Source of the DNA: Nematostella vectensis
Lineage: Eukaryota; Cnidaria; Anthozoa; Actiniaria; Edwardsiidae
Length of the DNA stretch: 64,000 bases
Assembly (NCBI RefSeq): GCF_932526225.1
Contig: NC_064043.1
Span: 1,943,501 to 2,007,500, forward strand
Direction of reading: 5' to 3'
Below the pieces are notes generated by a model, which ran no database searches, was not told the origin of the DNA, and saw only the letters and a list, made by a program, of their open reading frames with translations. Of this stretch, positions 1-12,745 are shown piece by piece. The translations under genes were made by a program, and so were the position numbers. Position 1 is the first letter of the stretch. Each line of letters begins with the position of its first letter.

Positions 1-377
1 AAAAACAAAGTACTTTTCTTATCCTATTACTACCCAGTCAAACACTTTAGCTAAAAGGTATTGCATTACATAAGGTCATAACGACTGTTAAGGAGGGGGG
101 GGGGGGGGGGGTGGGCGTTAAGGAGACTACTTTTTGTCATCTGGAAAAAAAAACTAAAGTATCATAGGCAAGCCTCTCTACCAGAGAGCCACGAACCGGT
201 GACGACGACCAGTCGTTTGGTTGCCAAGCATATGTTGCCCAAGGTACAATTATGTACAATATACTGAAAAAATGAAGGCGGATAAATATAATCAGACAAA
301 GTTATTGGTGTAATGGCTGCTACACAGGGTAATAGACATATCTTCCGGTATGTCCATGATGGCTAGGGAAATTAGTC

Positions 378-485
378 ATGGTATTTGAAGATTCCTTAAT
401 AAGAAATTACCCCCTTTATGCAGCCAAGGGGGGAGGCGCGCACCCTGCGCACCCCCCCCCCCCCCCGTGTACCCGCCTGACTAGC
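378..485. repeat. Dispersed repeat, copy 1 (C-rich end)
   Basis: The segment starting near 378 (TATTTGAAGATTCCTTAATA, then a GC-rich tail of C runs and GTGTACCCGCCTGA) resembles 20762-20855 (TATTTGAAGATACGTTAATA, then a G/C-run tail ending GGGTACGTGCCTAA). A related G/C-run and CCTGGGTAC segment lies near 40800-40855. The pattern indicates an interspersed element family. No terminal repeats or coding capacity were seen, so its class is unknown. Confidence 0.45.
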
Positions 486-1356
486 TGTCACACCAGATTA
501 GAAAGAATCTTCTTGTTGCGGGAATTAGTGTATCTACCAAAGATACCAGTCAATTATTGTGGTTTGCATTGAACAAGGGGAGCCTATGTAGCGCTCATAT
601 AGGTGGCCGTGTCCCCAATTTGAACAAATGACCATAAGGGGCATGACTGTGCTCCTGAGTAAGTACGCAGCTGCTTTGTCTCCTATTATCTTTGTTCTAC
701 AAAGGAGTTCTTTTGTCTCTATTCTTCTCGTTTTTTGTGTCGAGGTGCGGATATTGTTCATTTGCCCAATCAAATTGCAGCTTGTAAGAGTTGCGTACTG
801 ACCCGTGCTCCTCCATTCTTAGTATCCTGTCTTGCCTGTTACGGCCTGTAATATGTCTACCAGCAGTGGTTGCTTGGCAACTGACCAAGGGGAGAGGATA
901 ATTTATTGGGCAGGTTTTTTTTTACTCTTCAACGGCCCACAGGGTACCCAACAATTCTAGCATGTTTAGATCCCTGCTCTTCAGAGAACCACAGGGTACC
1001 CAACAATTCTAGCATAATGAGATCAAAGAAAAATTACTTCTTTCAATATACAATTCAAATATCACCCATATTCTAAAAAGTAAATTAAATATCTTATCAA
1101 CCTCACTCTCAAGCTTTTGATTGTAAAGAATATGATATCAATTGAAACAAGGTGGCATTTATCCTACTGTGTACATTCTGCAAGACCAAATCTTATCAAC
1201 TAGAACATCTAGGCTATAGGCACAGCTATAGTGGTATGCCAAGAGTGAGCTGAGAATATCTACTCAAGCAACTGTATACAAAGAAATGCTATGTAATATA
1301 TGGTCAGAGTGTTAACTAAAGCATATTTAAGTATAAAAGGACCAGCCAACAAGTAC

Positions 1357-1656
1357 TTGGTAGTGGTTTTCATTAACCTGTGAAATAAAGTGATAGTCAA
1401 AGCGTAATAGTCAGAAAAACACAAGAGAACCATGGAATTGGATCACAATAAAGCGTAATAGACTAAAGTGTAGCTCACAGGTTAATAAAAATCACTTTAA
1501 ACAAAGGGTGAAATATTCTTACTATCACTTCGTTGTTTTCAGTTCTTAATTCCTTTTTATTTAGATATGATCCTTCAATAATTGATATTTTCTTAGCTGT
1601 GGATAAGTAATACATAAATCACTGGAACTAAATAAAAAGTGAAAATCACTACCATA
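1357..1656. mobile_element. Possible small MITE with inverted ends
   Basis: The left end (GGTAGTGGTTTTCATTAACC, about 1358) and the right end (GTGAAAATCACTACCATAAC, about 1640) are approximately inverted copies. A second internal inverted pair, AACCTGTGAAATAAAGTG against CTCACAGGTTAATAAAAATC, lies between them. About 300 bp with inverted ends and no coding capacity suggests a MITE. No convincing target-site duplication was found, so this is tentative. Confidence 0.35.
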
Positions 1657-3336
1657 ACCTGTCAAAGCACTTCCATTTGCACAATCAGCTATGAACTACA
1701 TTGGGGAACAGTCTAGCAGGAATTACAAAATGTGCCACTTAGGCAGTCTAGATGCTGATCTTCCCATCAAACAGCGTCTAAACTAGGCCTTTCATTTCTA
1801 TAACACTTGCTACAGCGTAATCCATTTACATGATTAGAAAACCTGGTATTGAAAGCCCTTTAACCCCAATGTACATGGACTGCGCCTCTCAAATACAGCC
1901 CAGACAAAACAGCTTCTTTTCTTAAAGATCTTGCTATTTTTTTTCAGGAAAACAAATATTGAATAAACACTTCAAAATACATTCTAACAAGTTAAGCAAC
2001 AACCTGAAATTGCTTTAAAAGGAGCAATTCAAAGTTGAATTTTCATGTTGTCTTGCAGGTTTTGCAAGACATGGCCCATTAGTTACACATTACTCCTGCA
2101 AATCCCTGAAATACAGCCTTCATTTACCCTTCATTTCCCTGACAAATACTCTTTAGTATGTGAAGCTTTAAAAACAATTAATTAGCTATATTTGTATGCA
2201 CATTTTTGGGAAAAACCCTAGCCTTTACAGTGGAGAAATTAATATGTGCCTGGTCACCATAACTATAAGAATGAAATTGCTGTAAATACCCACCTAGGCT
2301 TCTTAGCTTTTTGGTCCCACAGGGGTCTTAACTAGGTCTTATTAGAAGCTGGAGACTTATTTTATAGTTACTAATGAGAGCTAATTTATAAAACAGTAGC
2401 AAGTGAATACCAGTAAGACTTTCAGTGGTTTTAGCATTCATGACTAGAAAGGATTTGGTTGCATGGCTGTAAATGTCAGGCTTGTAATCACCCATGTGCT
2501 TGTGGCTTAGGAAACAGGGCAATTAATTGAAACTAGGTGCTTTAGAAACAAGCATTTTCTTTAATGTTTGGTGATAAAATGAGCATTTGCTATAGTTAAA
2601 AGCTTGGTGATTAATCCATGTTCTAAGTAAATGGGTAGTCTCCCCTGTAACCGTTCATGATTAGTCACGCTAGTCGGCACTAGAACAGCTGCAAGAGAGA
2701 CTAGTAAAAGGCCTGTCAGTGTGAGGTTCAGGGATGTAAGAAGAGCCACAGTGTCTCCCTGCAACCTTATTAATGTGCAGTAATGGTAACTAAATAGAAA
2801 GAACACCTCCCAACTTTATGCATAAAAGGCTGATTTTAAACTCATCCACGGCAATTGAATAATTCTGGATAAAAATAATAGAAAATCAGACAAAAGTATT
2901 TAGCCCTTTGAGAGTGGAGAGGCATTCTTTGCATTATTATAGGTGCTATTAATTGGCATACTAAGTAGGGTAAAAAAGCTGAATATTACAATTCCCCTCT
3001 GCAAGCCCACGGGTGCCACACCCTTATGAGGGCACCCGTGTTATTGTCACACTTTTACAGTACCCCCCCTGTACAAAGCCACACCCGTAGCCATCAGGGA
3101 CTCGTGCTATATACAGTGGAAATAGTTTTCCCTATTTAAAACAAAAATTAAAGTTGCACAGCATAAAGAGGGCTCATTGCTTAAGGTAAGCTGTATTGTC
3201 AGCTGTCTTGAGATAACTCCATATGTTAGTGCACCAGGCACCTGAGGCAGGGCCGGCTGGTGCTGTGCCCCAAGCAGAGTGTCCTGGGTGCATCACACCC
3301 TCAGCAACTATGAGCTGCAGCATTCCTCAGGATTAT

Positions 3337-6300
3337 TCAGTGACGCTTCATGTGTAGTGACAAGTGATCAGAGCGTGAGAAACAGCGATCACAGTGCACA
3401 CACTTAAAAGGCTTTGCACCCGTGTGTTTGCGATAGTGTCTAGTGAGTTCATCTGACCGAGCGAATCTCCAACTGCACCCCTCCCATGAGCACTTGTATG
3501 GCTTTTCTCCGGTATGTGTTCTTCTGTGTGCTTTGAGGTGCGAGCTCTTTGTGTAGACCTTAGTACAGCCTTCATAGTCGCACTTATGGATTCTCCTTCT
3601 TTTCATGCCATCAGACTTCAATCTGAAAAACCATAAAAAAATGTCACCTTCCCAGAAGTAAAATCAATAGTTCATACATCCCAAAATGAAAACTTTGAAC
3701 CATAAGATATGTAGCTTAAATTTCATAGTTGGATACTCCTTCTTTTTATGACATCGGACAAAACCATAAAAGATGTCACCTTCCCAGAAGTTAAATCAAT
3801 AGTTCTTACACCCCAAAATGCCAAAGGATGAAAAGTGTGAACCAATAGATAGCTTAAATTCTATTACTTATAGATTTCTACATTTCATTTTTCAAGTCTC
3901 ATGTTCAACAGAACAAAGAACTAAACCATTTTCAAATACATAGATATGCATTTTTCTTATTTATCATTACTTAACGTCTACAAAGTCTAGATAAAAAAGA
4001 AGTCTGGAAAAAATGATAGACCACCCAAATATCAACCAGGCTTTAGACCTCTAATCTAGGCAAACTTTTCTAGGCCACACAAATCCATGGCATGAATTGC
4101 CCAATAGACAATAAAAACTTACTCTGAGGACCGTCGAGCATCTTTAACCATTGTGGGACTATCACCACTGCAAAATATGTAAAAAATGTATGTTAACCCA
4201 TTGACTCCTGGCTATTTTTGAGCTGAATTTACAAAAAACAGACTGAAAACAGATACCTCCCCCCCTATTCTGAGTTTTATACAGCCCGTCAAAGTCAAAC
4301 ACAGCTGCACCTAGTCTGCAGTATCAAAGCTTTCCAACAGTGCTTTGCAGCCCCACTTTTAATCCCTCTTCGTTGTGCTGAAGCCAGCACAAGTTGATGG
4401 TTGCTTGTATTTTTCATAAAAAAAAAGCTATAAGCATATTAGAAGAGTGTCTCAGGACATCATGAAGTCTATTGGGGCATAATTAAGTGCTTTGCTTATG
4501 GATATTTGCAAGCAAAGGTGGATTCATGATGATTTTTTCTTGTTTGGCTCTGCCTGGATGAGAAAATAATTTTCTGATGAACCACCACAGCTCTCCTAAA
4601 TGCTGTCTTTTCTGTGACCAAATTGATTCCAAAATTGTTTACACTGCTATTCTGGGTCTGTATGACCTGGAATTGATTTGTTTGGCTTCGGGGTGAAAAG
4701 ACTTATAAAAATCCATCTGACTTTGGGGAGAGGAGTGTTGACTGGCCATCCCCTCGTGAATTTTTCCCTGGATCTCCCAGGATGCTTTGCAATTTGTAAA
4801 GGCATCTTCGTGGTTTTACAAGCCTTCAAGGAGTGGACATTGTGTTTTGAGGCCATGGAAATGAACCTGGAGGATCAGAATAAAGGTATCTATTTGTGTC
4901 TTGAGCTGTTTGCTGATCTCTCTCCCTTGTGTGGTATTTTGAGCGTTTTATTGAGAGGGGTGATTCTGCTTTTCTTTCCTTGTTCGATTTCAAATTTGTC
5001 AAAGAACCTGTGCTATTATTTGGCTTAAGAGTAGTTGCCAACACCTTGGTTGGATGCATATCTTCAAGACCATTTATCCCTTAGACTGATGCCTGAGTAT
5101 CTTCATCTTGTTGTGTTTAGTTTGCATTTATGAATTTTTTGGGTTGTGGGTACTTCCCAAAGCCGGTACAGGCCGGTTGAGGGGTCAATGTGTTTATTAT
5201 CAGGAGCAGAAATCAAAATCATACAAGCACTTAAGTTAGATTTTGTTATACCAAAACCTAGCCTGGTAAATCAGATCTGTAACCTTTAATAAGCAGTCCA
5301 GACAAAGACTCTAAAGCGCACGTATGCTCAAAAACAATGATGCCAATAATTTTCATAATTATTATGTAATAATGTTACATACTCGTCAGAAAGCATGTGT
5401 GGTGATAGTGCAGGTTGGTAGGGATCCTCGTGAGGTAACATGTACTCTTCTTTTATATGGTCCCCAGGGGATACAATAACAGTTGTCGGACTTTCTGCAC
5501 CATTGCATCGGCTTCCTCCATATCGAGTAGGTGACTCAGACTGCTGTGAGAAGAAAGAAACCATCCTTTTTATACCTTGGTAAAACACTTGAGAACTGAA
5601 AATGGGACATTTATTGAAGCTCCCTTATGCAGGGCTATTCTGCATCAATATTACAAAATCAAACAAACATATCAAAAATTGAACAAATATAAAAAAGAAA
5701 AAGGAAAAAAATATTACAAGGAAAATAATATCTATTTACAATGTGCTTCAATTCCTGCAACTTGTTTTATCATAGGTAGCCCAGGCTCACAGCGAGGGTA
5801 GGTTTATTACAGAGTTTGTATGAGCGTACAGAGTTTGTATAAGTGAAATATGTTGAAATATGCTGATTTGAAAATAAAACAGTAGCTTGAAGTTGCTGCT
5901 ACTCAGGAATTTTTCCGTCGCCTTCTGTATATAGAATAGACAAGGTTGTAAACTCCGACAACCGCCAAATTCCAAAGTGCTCAACAAATCCACCGATCCT
6001 TTCAAAATCCAGACTCGCATCGCAAAAAAAACCTCGCAGAATCATAGCACACATATTTATCTTTACAACCATACCTTTTAATCGTCTATTCGTCCCCGTT
6101 TTGCCATTTGAGCGGCAAGAATCTTTCTTTTGAATTTGAAAATATTTGTGATAGCGACGCTCGATGGGCTGTTCGTGGAGTAAAAGACAATACACGCCAT
6201 GCCAAATTCTACCAGCCGGGGTAGGGTGCTTCGCAACGTCAAGCTACTGTTTTATTTTCAAATCAGCATATTTATTTCAACGAGATTTGTTCGCTCATAC

Positions 6301-7346
6301 AAACTCTGTAATAAACCTACACTCGCTGTGAGCCTGGGCTGCCTGTGGTTTTATCACACTTTTTTAACAGTCTTGTCTCTTTGATGTTCTTGAATTTGTC
6401 TGGAATAGAGTTATATAACTTTGCGCCACACAAAGTGAAGGATCGCTGTCCTGTTTTTAATCTACATTTTGGTCGATCTAGAGACAGCTGATTTCTAGTC
6501 CTGCTTCCGGAGACATTGAATAAGGGAACTTTAACAGAAAATCACAACATGACAGCCAATGGGTTGCAATTTTGGACAAAATTGCCTACTGTAATCCCAT
6601 CTTATTTGGTATAGTATGACCCTTTGGTCTCCATAACATCTATTGAATTCCTTCCTAGAAGAGGGTAAGACGTTAAGTTCAATAGAAATACTTACAGCTT
6701 GACCGAATTCTAACAGATGTGCCTAGAAGAGAAATATGATCAAAATTAGTAAAAACAAACAACCATTAGTTTTATTTTAGAATTACAATTAGAAAATTGC
6801 AAAATATAATTAGGAGTTGATACCCTCACTGAATTTGACATGAAATGAAATTATGAATGAAATTAATTCTAACTAGCACTTGTTGACTTTGATTTTCAAC
6901 ACAGTAAAGTACTGCTCCAAGAACACTGTCTTAATAAGGATATTTTGTCAGGAATAGCTGTTTTGAGTGCTTAATGCACATCTCTCAATGTCATTGTATT
7001 ACTGTGGTTTCTATATATGGTCATGTGTTCTGACAATAAACCATCTTTCATGTTGTGTTAAGTCAAAAGCTCCATTAAAGGTTGAACTACAGATTTATTA
7101 TCACCCACACAAATCAACCAAGAATCACCTTGTAGTCTTCATCATCTGCTGGGACCACTCTGATGACAGTGGTTCTTTGCACATGGCCATCAGGGTCAAG
7201 CTGAGAGAAAATTCAACAAATACTCACTTTACTTCCCCGACAATATAGGGGTACTAGGAAAAACAGGAGATGAATAAAAATATATAGGATCAAATACCTG
7301 GATAACATGAGGTTGTGAATAACAATTCTGTAAGGCATCTCTTGAG
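3337..7346 (-). CDS. KLF: Krueppel-like zinc-finger transcription factor (KLF5-like), 3' exons
   Basis: Six coding exons on the minus strand join in frame with GT-AG introns: 7346-7298, 7200-7129, 6722-6696, 5543-5383, 4167-4123, 3622-3337 (stop 3339-3337). The visible protein is about 212 residues. The last exon holds three C2H2 fingers with the KLF spacing: CDYEGC...HRRTH, CSWEGC...HYRKH and CVHCDRC...HMKRH, joined by TGEKPYKC and TGAKPFKC linkers; the frame stops directly after the third finger. The motifs HTGAKPF and HYRKH are most like KLF5, but assignment within the KLF family is uncertain. The family binds GC/CACCC boxes in the nucleus. Upstream exons encode an acidic, Ser/Pro-rich region. 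The true 5' end is not resolved; a candidate first exon lies at 10170-10068, but its phase needs another exon in between. The introns contain two probable DNA-transposon remnants. Confidence 0.88.
4193..5194. mobile_element. Possible non-autonomous DNA transposon in KLF intron
   Basis: The left end reads AACCCATTGACTCCTGGC and the right end, read in reverse complement, AACACATTGACCCCTC. The two form short imperfect terminal inverted repeats about 1 kb apart, inside the intron between the 161-nt and 45-nt KLF exons. No transposase was recognised; the open frames inside (e.g. 4678-5028) match nothing I know. The boundary call is tentative. Confidence 0.35.
5773..6347. mobile_element. MITE with about 110-bp terminal inverted repeats
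   Basis: The left arm (about 5773-5893, containing AGCCCAGGCTCACAGCGAG) is the inverted copy of the right arm (about 6236-6347), matching over roughly 110 bp with small indels. The short sequence GTTTTATCA occurs immediately outside both ends (5764-5772 and 6348-6356), as expected for an 8-9 bp target-site duplication (hAT- or Mutator-like length). It has no coding capacity and sits within a KLF intron. Confidence 0.75.
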
Positions 7347-7479
7347 CTAAAAAAAAAACACATAACAATCTAAACTATCCCAGTAATATTAGGGTTATTA
7401 AGACTGCATAAGGTAATAAGACTACACAGTTAAACGCAGTTAAACAGGCTTCACATTTCTAAAATACTGTTATGTATTA

Positions 7480-7665
7480 AGAATGACCCACCCTAGAACT
7501 AAGGAACACAAGCTTCTAGTAAGCTCACATATGTTCAACAAGTCAAATTCGGAGCCGAGAGACAGAAAGATACTACCCTGTCTCGACCTGGAATCAAACT
7601 GGTTTCAGCCGAGGAGAGAGGCCCCATACACTGACGTGCTAACAAAGTGGACCACCTATAATTGG
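7480..7665 (-). mobile_element. Degenerate tRNA-derived SINE
   Basis: Read on the minus strand from about 7662, the sequence starts GGTGGTCCACTTTGTTAGCACG (A-box-like) and about 35 bp later has a B-box-like GTTTGATTCCAGG. The arrangement matches the better-preserved SINE heads at 13854 and 29887. It is a diverged copy and not a functional tRNA gene. Confidence 0.5.
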
Positions 7666-7683
7666 AGTAAATCAATTCACTAA

Positions 7684-10062
7684 CAAAGAATCACAAGGTA
7701 TTATGCCATTGTTGGTATCTCTCAGGGTTTAAAACTGCTGTTGAATATACCAATTTTACCTTCATTTTAGGATACATTTCATCTTATCAACAATCAAATT
7801 TGACTTTTTAGGTTATTTTCCCCTGAAGCAGTTAATGTCTAAATAACGTAACGTCTTGAAAAAAAAAACTGGATTTAGGAAACACAAGAGAGGAGAAGAT
7901 TAGCTTAAAGCAAAAAAAAAAAAAAAAACAGCTGTTATATACAAAAAAGGTATATCTACTTCTACATCACACTGAACCATAACAGCAAGTTAAAAGAAGT
8001 GAAATGTCATGCACTCCATTTTGTTAGATGTATCAATCATGGGATGGAAATGCTGTGTATGTATGCCAATGAGTTCTGTATTTGAGTTAAGCTTTAACAG
8101 TTTATTTAAGGTGTGGTCATGGTGAAGTATTGATGAGCAGATGCCATGTTCACTGATAACATTAACTTAACTGCCCCCTAACAGGGTAGACAGAACATAC
8201 AGAAATTAATCAAATGGGAATAACTTAACCCTGATTTGACCTCTTTTATAGAATTCAGTAAAAATTACATATTCAAAAAATTTGTGTAGGATTTGCATAT
8301 TGTTAATCCTTGCTCATCACACTAATCAATCAGAATTTCAAAAGGCCTCACTCTGATCCTTGAAGATTTGCATAGAATATTTCATCAGAAGCTTTTCATC
8401 TTGACAATAGTTCACTAGAGTTCCTATCACATGTCCTACATAACTGAAGGATGAAACTTCTATCCAACTGAATACATTGAAAAAAAATTCATTTGCTGTA
8501 ATTTTCAAACTAAGGGCTTTTATCTGGGTCCCTTTTCCTCCCCTTGAGAAGTGTAAAATATAAAACATGGCATGTTAAAAGTATCAGTGATTTTTCCATA
8601 AGATGAATTAGTTTTGAACTTGATTTTGTAGAATATAAAATTACACATTATAGTATGTAAAAATCGTTAAAGTACTTTTAATCTTAAATTGGGTTGGACC
8701 ACAACATACACACAAGAACATGAATCAGGTGTGGTCTGAGATAGGTGGAGCGCTTTTGATTACGAAATAGCAAAATAATCAGCTTCAAGCCACATGTGTA
8801 TTTCACTACCATGTTAAGTTCCAATAAATTCGGATAACTTGAAAAATACACCATGGTTATTTAATAAAAAAAGTGTATCTAGCTTTACATAATTCATTCA
8901 TACGTAAGCATCATGTACAAGGCGGAGAGTGTTGGGACAGTAATATTTGCAGGAAGATTCTAAAAACCTTATTTTTTTAGAATACCCTCTAGCCAGAAGG
9001 GAGGAGCGAACTTCCCTTTTGAAGAACCAAGTAAAGAAAAAAAAACCCAGCCCGTACAAACTAGGCAATAAACCAAACAAGTGTAGAAAAAAAGTAAAAT
9101 GCCAAGTAAAATTATAAAATCCGTGTGTTTCTTTAGCGTTTTAATAGTACAGGAAGTTCGGGTATTGGCACAGAGAAACACGGACTGGTCGCTTCTGACC
9201 TGAAGAATTCGTAGCATTCACAAAAGCCTAAACCCCGAGACTCTACAAACATCACGAGCTTATTCCAACGGAGACTTTATCTAGAATAATGGCTATGACA
9301 GAAACCCAGTGGAAGCATCAAATATCTATGTATTATTCGAGTGGACCCCAAAATGTGTGTTCCTTTGGGAAGTAAGCTTCGCCCACGCCGGCGGACCAAG
9401 TCAGCAGAAATACAAGTAATAATACCCAAGCGTTCAGTTCCGTGTAACGATTACGAAGTCAAGCCATTCCACAAATGTCACTATCTCGATATCTCAAACA
9501 TTTGAGCTAAACTGTTAGTATTATTTGGTTATTATTGATATTTAACGAAGTTACTTGTACAGCCCTAACATATGATGGGGGCAAACGATGCCTCCTTCGA
9601 ATTGTCAAAGGCGACCGACGGAACGGAAAATATGAGAACAAAGATGCTTGAAAATTTTCGGGTCTTAGATATACAATACTATAATCATTTGGAAAATATG
9701 AATGGTGTACTAGCATTAAAGACTAGTCAACTAAATGGGATCGTGTCCGAACGGGAAAGCGTCCGCAATACTGACTGGCGTTACAACAACAAGCGTGCAT
9801 GGAGAGACTCGGGCCACTCGGAGCGCCATTAGAATACGAAATTTTTATCTCGAACAAACGGTTCATAGCCATGGGACCCGGCAAAAATCCCTAAGGATAC
9901 CAATACTAACCATGAAATTTGACTGCAAGCTTCGCACGTGGCAGTTTCCTCTGCAAAATAAGGTTCAATCATGAAATAACTTGAGAATCGAACGGTGGCG
10001 GCCATTATTTACGGGTACAACAAACCAAGAACGGCTCTTCTGAATAATATTCCTTGTATATT
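7684..10062. other. Gene-free stretch between KLF exons and candidate first exon
   Basis: Nothing coding could be supported here. The stretch is AT-rich and would be intronic if the exon at 10170-10068 belongs to the KLF gene. Open frames at 8338-8568 (minus) and 9572-9832 (plus) lack recognisable motifs and splice context. Confidence 0.5.
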
Positions 10063-10067
10063 CTAAC

Positions 10068-10170
10068 CTTCTAGCAGCGAGGCATCGAATTGGCAGGCTT
10101 GGTCTTGCGTTTTCTTGGCGCGTTTTTGTATCGTTCTAGTGTGAGTGGTTCCTTGCTCGCTCGACGCCAT
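10068..10170 (-). CDS. Candidate first coding exon of the KLF gene
   Basis: An ATG at 10170 opens a 34-codon frame starting MASSEQGTTHTR and ending LLE, followed by a possible donor G|GTTAGA at 10067. The sequence is Lys/Gln/Thr-rich, and CpG-containing sequence lies just upstream. The exon ends in phase 1, whereas the first confident KLF exon (7346-7298) needs an incoming phase 2. A missing exon between them is required, or this exon belongs to another transcript. Confidence 0.3.
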
Positions 10171-10974
10171 TTTGCTCTGTGAACTAAAGGAGACGTAATG
10201 ACCACACCCGAGCGCACAAAGCACCCAGGGGACTAGGCACGGGAATAGATTATCACCAAACGCAAATGAAGTCAAACGGTCTCTAAGGCGGCCGCCCTTT
10301 AAAAGACGCCGGTTTTAAACATTCTCTAACGATAGTTCGGGGACAAAAAAAAAAAAAAAAAGAAAAAAAGAAAGAAAGAAAAAGAAAAAAAAACAAAGGG
10401 ATGGATTCCAACCCACTGAACTAATGTGCTTATATTAGCATGTGAAATTCAAACTCCACCCGAATGAGCCCAACCCTTGAGAGCGTCTCCACCTTCAGTA
10501 AACAAAGAATGTTTTTCTAGCGGGGATAATTTGATATTCAAATTATGTTTGACTTACTTATAACTTATCTTGCCAGCTGAGGGGACACGAAATTCACTTC
10601 CTTGCTACGCGAAGAAAGCTTTCTTTATTCATCTTGATAACATTTCCCGTGCCTAATTACAAAGAAATCGCTCCTCCGACTATTAATATGCTAAACAATT
10701 ACAACAAAGGACACTTTGTACTAAAGATTGAGATTAACATAAATTATAGAAAAAAAACAGACAAAATAACACGTAAACAGTAAGTAAGCCCATTCAGATG
10801 TAGAAAAATTTCTAAATAAGTCAAAACCTTCCATAATAAAGCTCCCACAACACAGTTGGCTTCTAACTTACAACTTCTCCGAGATAAAACAATAATTAGT
10901 TTGAGTTCTCTTTAAAAAAAGTATCGAAAGTTGTGGCAGCTCGGTGTTGGTTAGTAAAAGAAAATACAAAAATG

Positions 10975-11270
10975 ACGGTGAAATATACTCACATAACGGT
11001 AAAATATGACACAAACGGTAAAATATACTCACATAACGGTAAAATATACTCACATAACGGTAAAATATACTCACATAACGGTAAAATATACTCACATAAC
11101 GGTAAAATATACTCACATAACGGTAAAATATACTCACATAATGGTAAAATATACTCACATAACGGTAAAATATACTCACATAACGGTAAAATATACTCAT
11201 ATAACGGTAAAATATACTCACATAACGGTAAAATATACTCACATAACGGTAAAATATGACACAAACGTTA
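10975..11270. repeat. 21-bp minisatellite, about 13 copies
   Basis: The tandem unit is about 21 bp with core ATAACGGTAAAATATACTCA, nearly perfect across about 290 bp. On the minus strand each unit reads TTATGTGAGTATATTTTACC, which includes a strong 5' splice-site-like GTGAGTAT. It shares the core ACGGTRAAATA with the two arrays that follow, so all three probably derive from one seed. Open frames through it are period artefacts. Confidence 0.95.
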
Positions 11271-11276
11271 TACTAC

Positions 11277-12032
11277 AGCATATACCACGTATGATGGTGA
11301 AATACAGTATACCACATATGGGGGTGAAATATGCCACATATGACGGTGAAATACAGTATACCACATATGGGGGTGAAATATGCCACATATGACCAGTATA
11401 CCACATATGGGGATGAGATATGCCACATATGACGGTGAAATACAGTATACCACATATGGGGGTGAAATATGCCACATATGACGGTGAAATACAGTATACC
11501 ACATATGGGGATGCGATATGCCACATATGACGGTGAAATACAGTATACCACATATGGGGATGAAATATGCCACATATGACGGTGAAATACAGTATACCAC
11601 ATATGGGGATGAAATATGCCACATATGACGGTGAAATACAGTATACCACATATGGGGATGAAATATGCCATATGACGGTGAAATACAGTATGCCACACAT
11701 GGGAATAAAATATGCCACATATGACGGTGAAATACAGTATGCCACATATGGGGATGAAATATGCCACATATGACAGTGAAATACAGTATGCCACACATGG
11801 GAATGAAATATGCCACATATGACGGTGAAATACAGTATACCACATATGGGGATGAAATATGCCACATATGACGGTGAAATACAGTATACCACATATGGGG
11901 ATGAAATATGCCACATATGACGGTGAAATACAGTATACCACATATGGGGATGAAATATGCCACATATGACGGTGAAATACAGTATACCACATATGGGGAT
12001 GAAATATGCCACATATGACGGTTAAATTTAAC
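11277..12032. repeat. 49-bp minisatellite, about 15 copies
   Basis: The unit is about 49 bp and is a dimer of two related half-units: one with CCACATATGACGGTGAAATA and one with CCACATATGGGGATGAAATA. Single-unit variants exist, e.g. a shortened copy near 11390 and a CACACATGGGAATRAAATA variant near 11694 and 11790. Long stop-free frames on the minus strand are a by-product of the repeat. Confidence 0.95.
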
Positions 12033-12045
12033 AAATATGGTGGTT

Positions 12046-12745
12046 AACATTTCCACATATGACGGTGAAATATACCGCACATGTGACGGTGAAATATGCC
12101 ACACATGTCGGTGAAATATACCACATGTGGAGGTGAAATATACCACGTATGACGGTGAAATATACCACATATGGCGGTGAAATATACCACATGATGAAGA
12201 AATATATCACATATAACGGTGAAATATACCACACATGTCGGTGAAATATACCACATATTACAGTGAAATATACCACACATGACAGTGAAATATACCACAA
12301 ATGACGGTGAAATATGCCACATATGACGGTGAAATATGCCACATATGGCGGTGAAATATACCACATGATGAAGAAATATATCACATATAACGGTGAAATA
12401 TACCACACATGTCGGTGAAATATACCACATATTACAGTGAAATATACCACACATGACAGTGAAATATACCACAAATGACGGCGAAATATGCCACATATGA
12501 CGGTGAAATATGCCACATATGGCGGTGAAATATACCACATGATGAAGAAATATATCACATATAACGGTGAAATATACCACACATGTCGGTGAAATATACC
12601 ACATATTACAGTGAAATATACCACACATGACAGTGAAATATACCACAAATGACGGTGAAATATACCACATATGACGGTGAAATATGCCACATATGGCGGT
12701 GAAATATACCACATATGACAGTGAAATATGCCACATACGACTGGC
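12046..12745. repeat. 22-bp minisatellite with 174-bp higher-order repeat
   Basis: The monomer is about 22 bp around GACGGTGAAATATACCACAT. A block marked by GATGAAGAAATATATCACAT recurs at about 12193, 12367 and 12541, giving a 174-bp higher-order period with three copies. It follows the 49-bp array directly and shares its core. Confidence 0.93.

Larger units (their letters stand above)
1..3336. other. Non-coding stretch downstream of the KLF gene
   Basis: No coding exon could be supported here. It probably includes the KLF 3' UTR next to 3336, but I could not place a poly(A) site. Visible structures are a 17-base G run (95-111), a C run near 461-475 inside a dispersed repeat (about 378-485), a direct duplication of a 23-bp segment (about 942-964 and 991-1013), a possible small MITE (about 1357-1656), and a 10-bp perfect hairpin stem at 3008-3017/3031-3040. 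Confidence 0.6.

Noticed and set aside
4678-5028. 116-codon plus-strand open frame
   Set aside because: Lies inside a probable transposon remnant within a KLF intron; no family recognised.
9572-9832. 86-codon plus-strand open frame
   Set aside because: No recognised motif, no supporting splice site or neighbouring exon.
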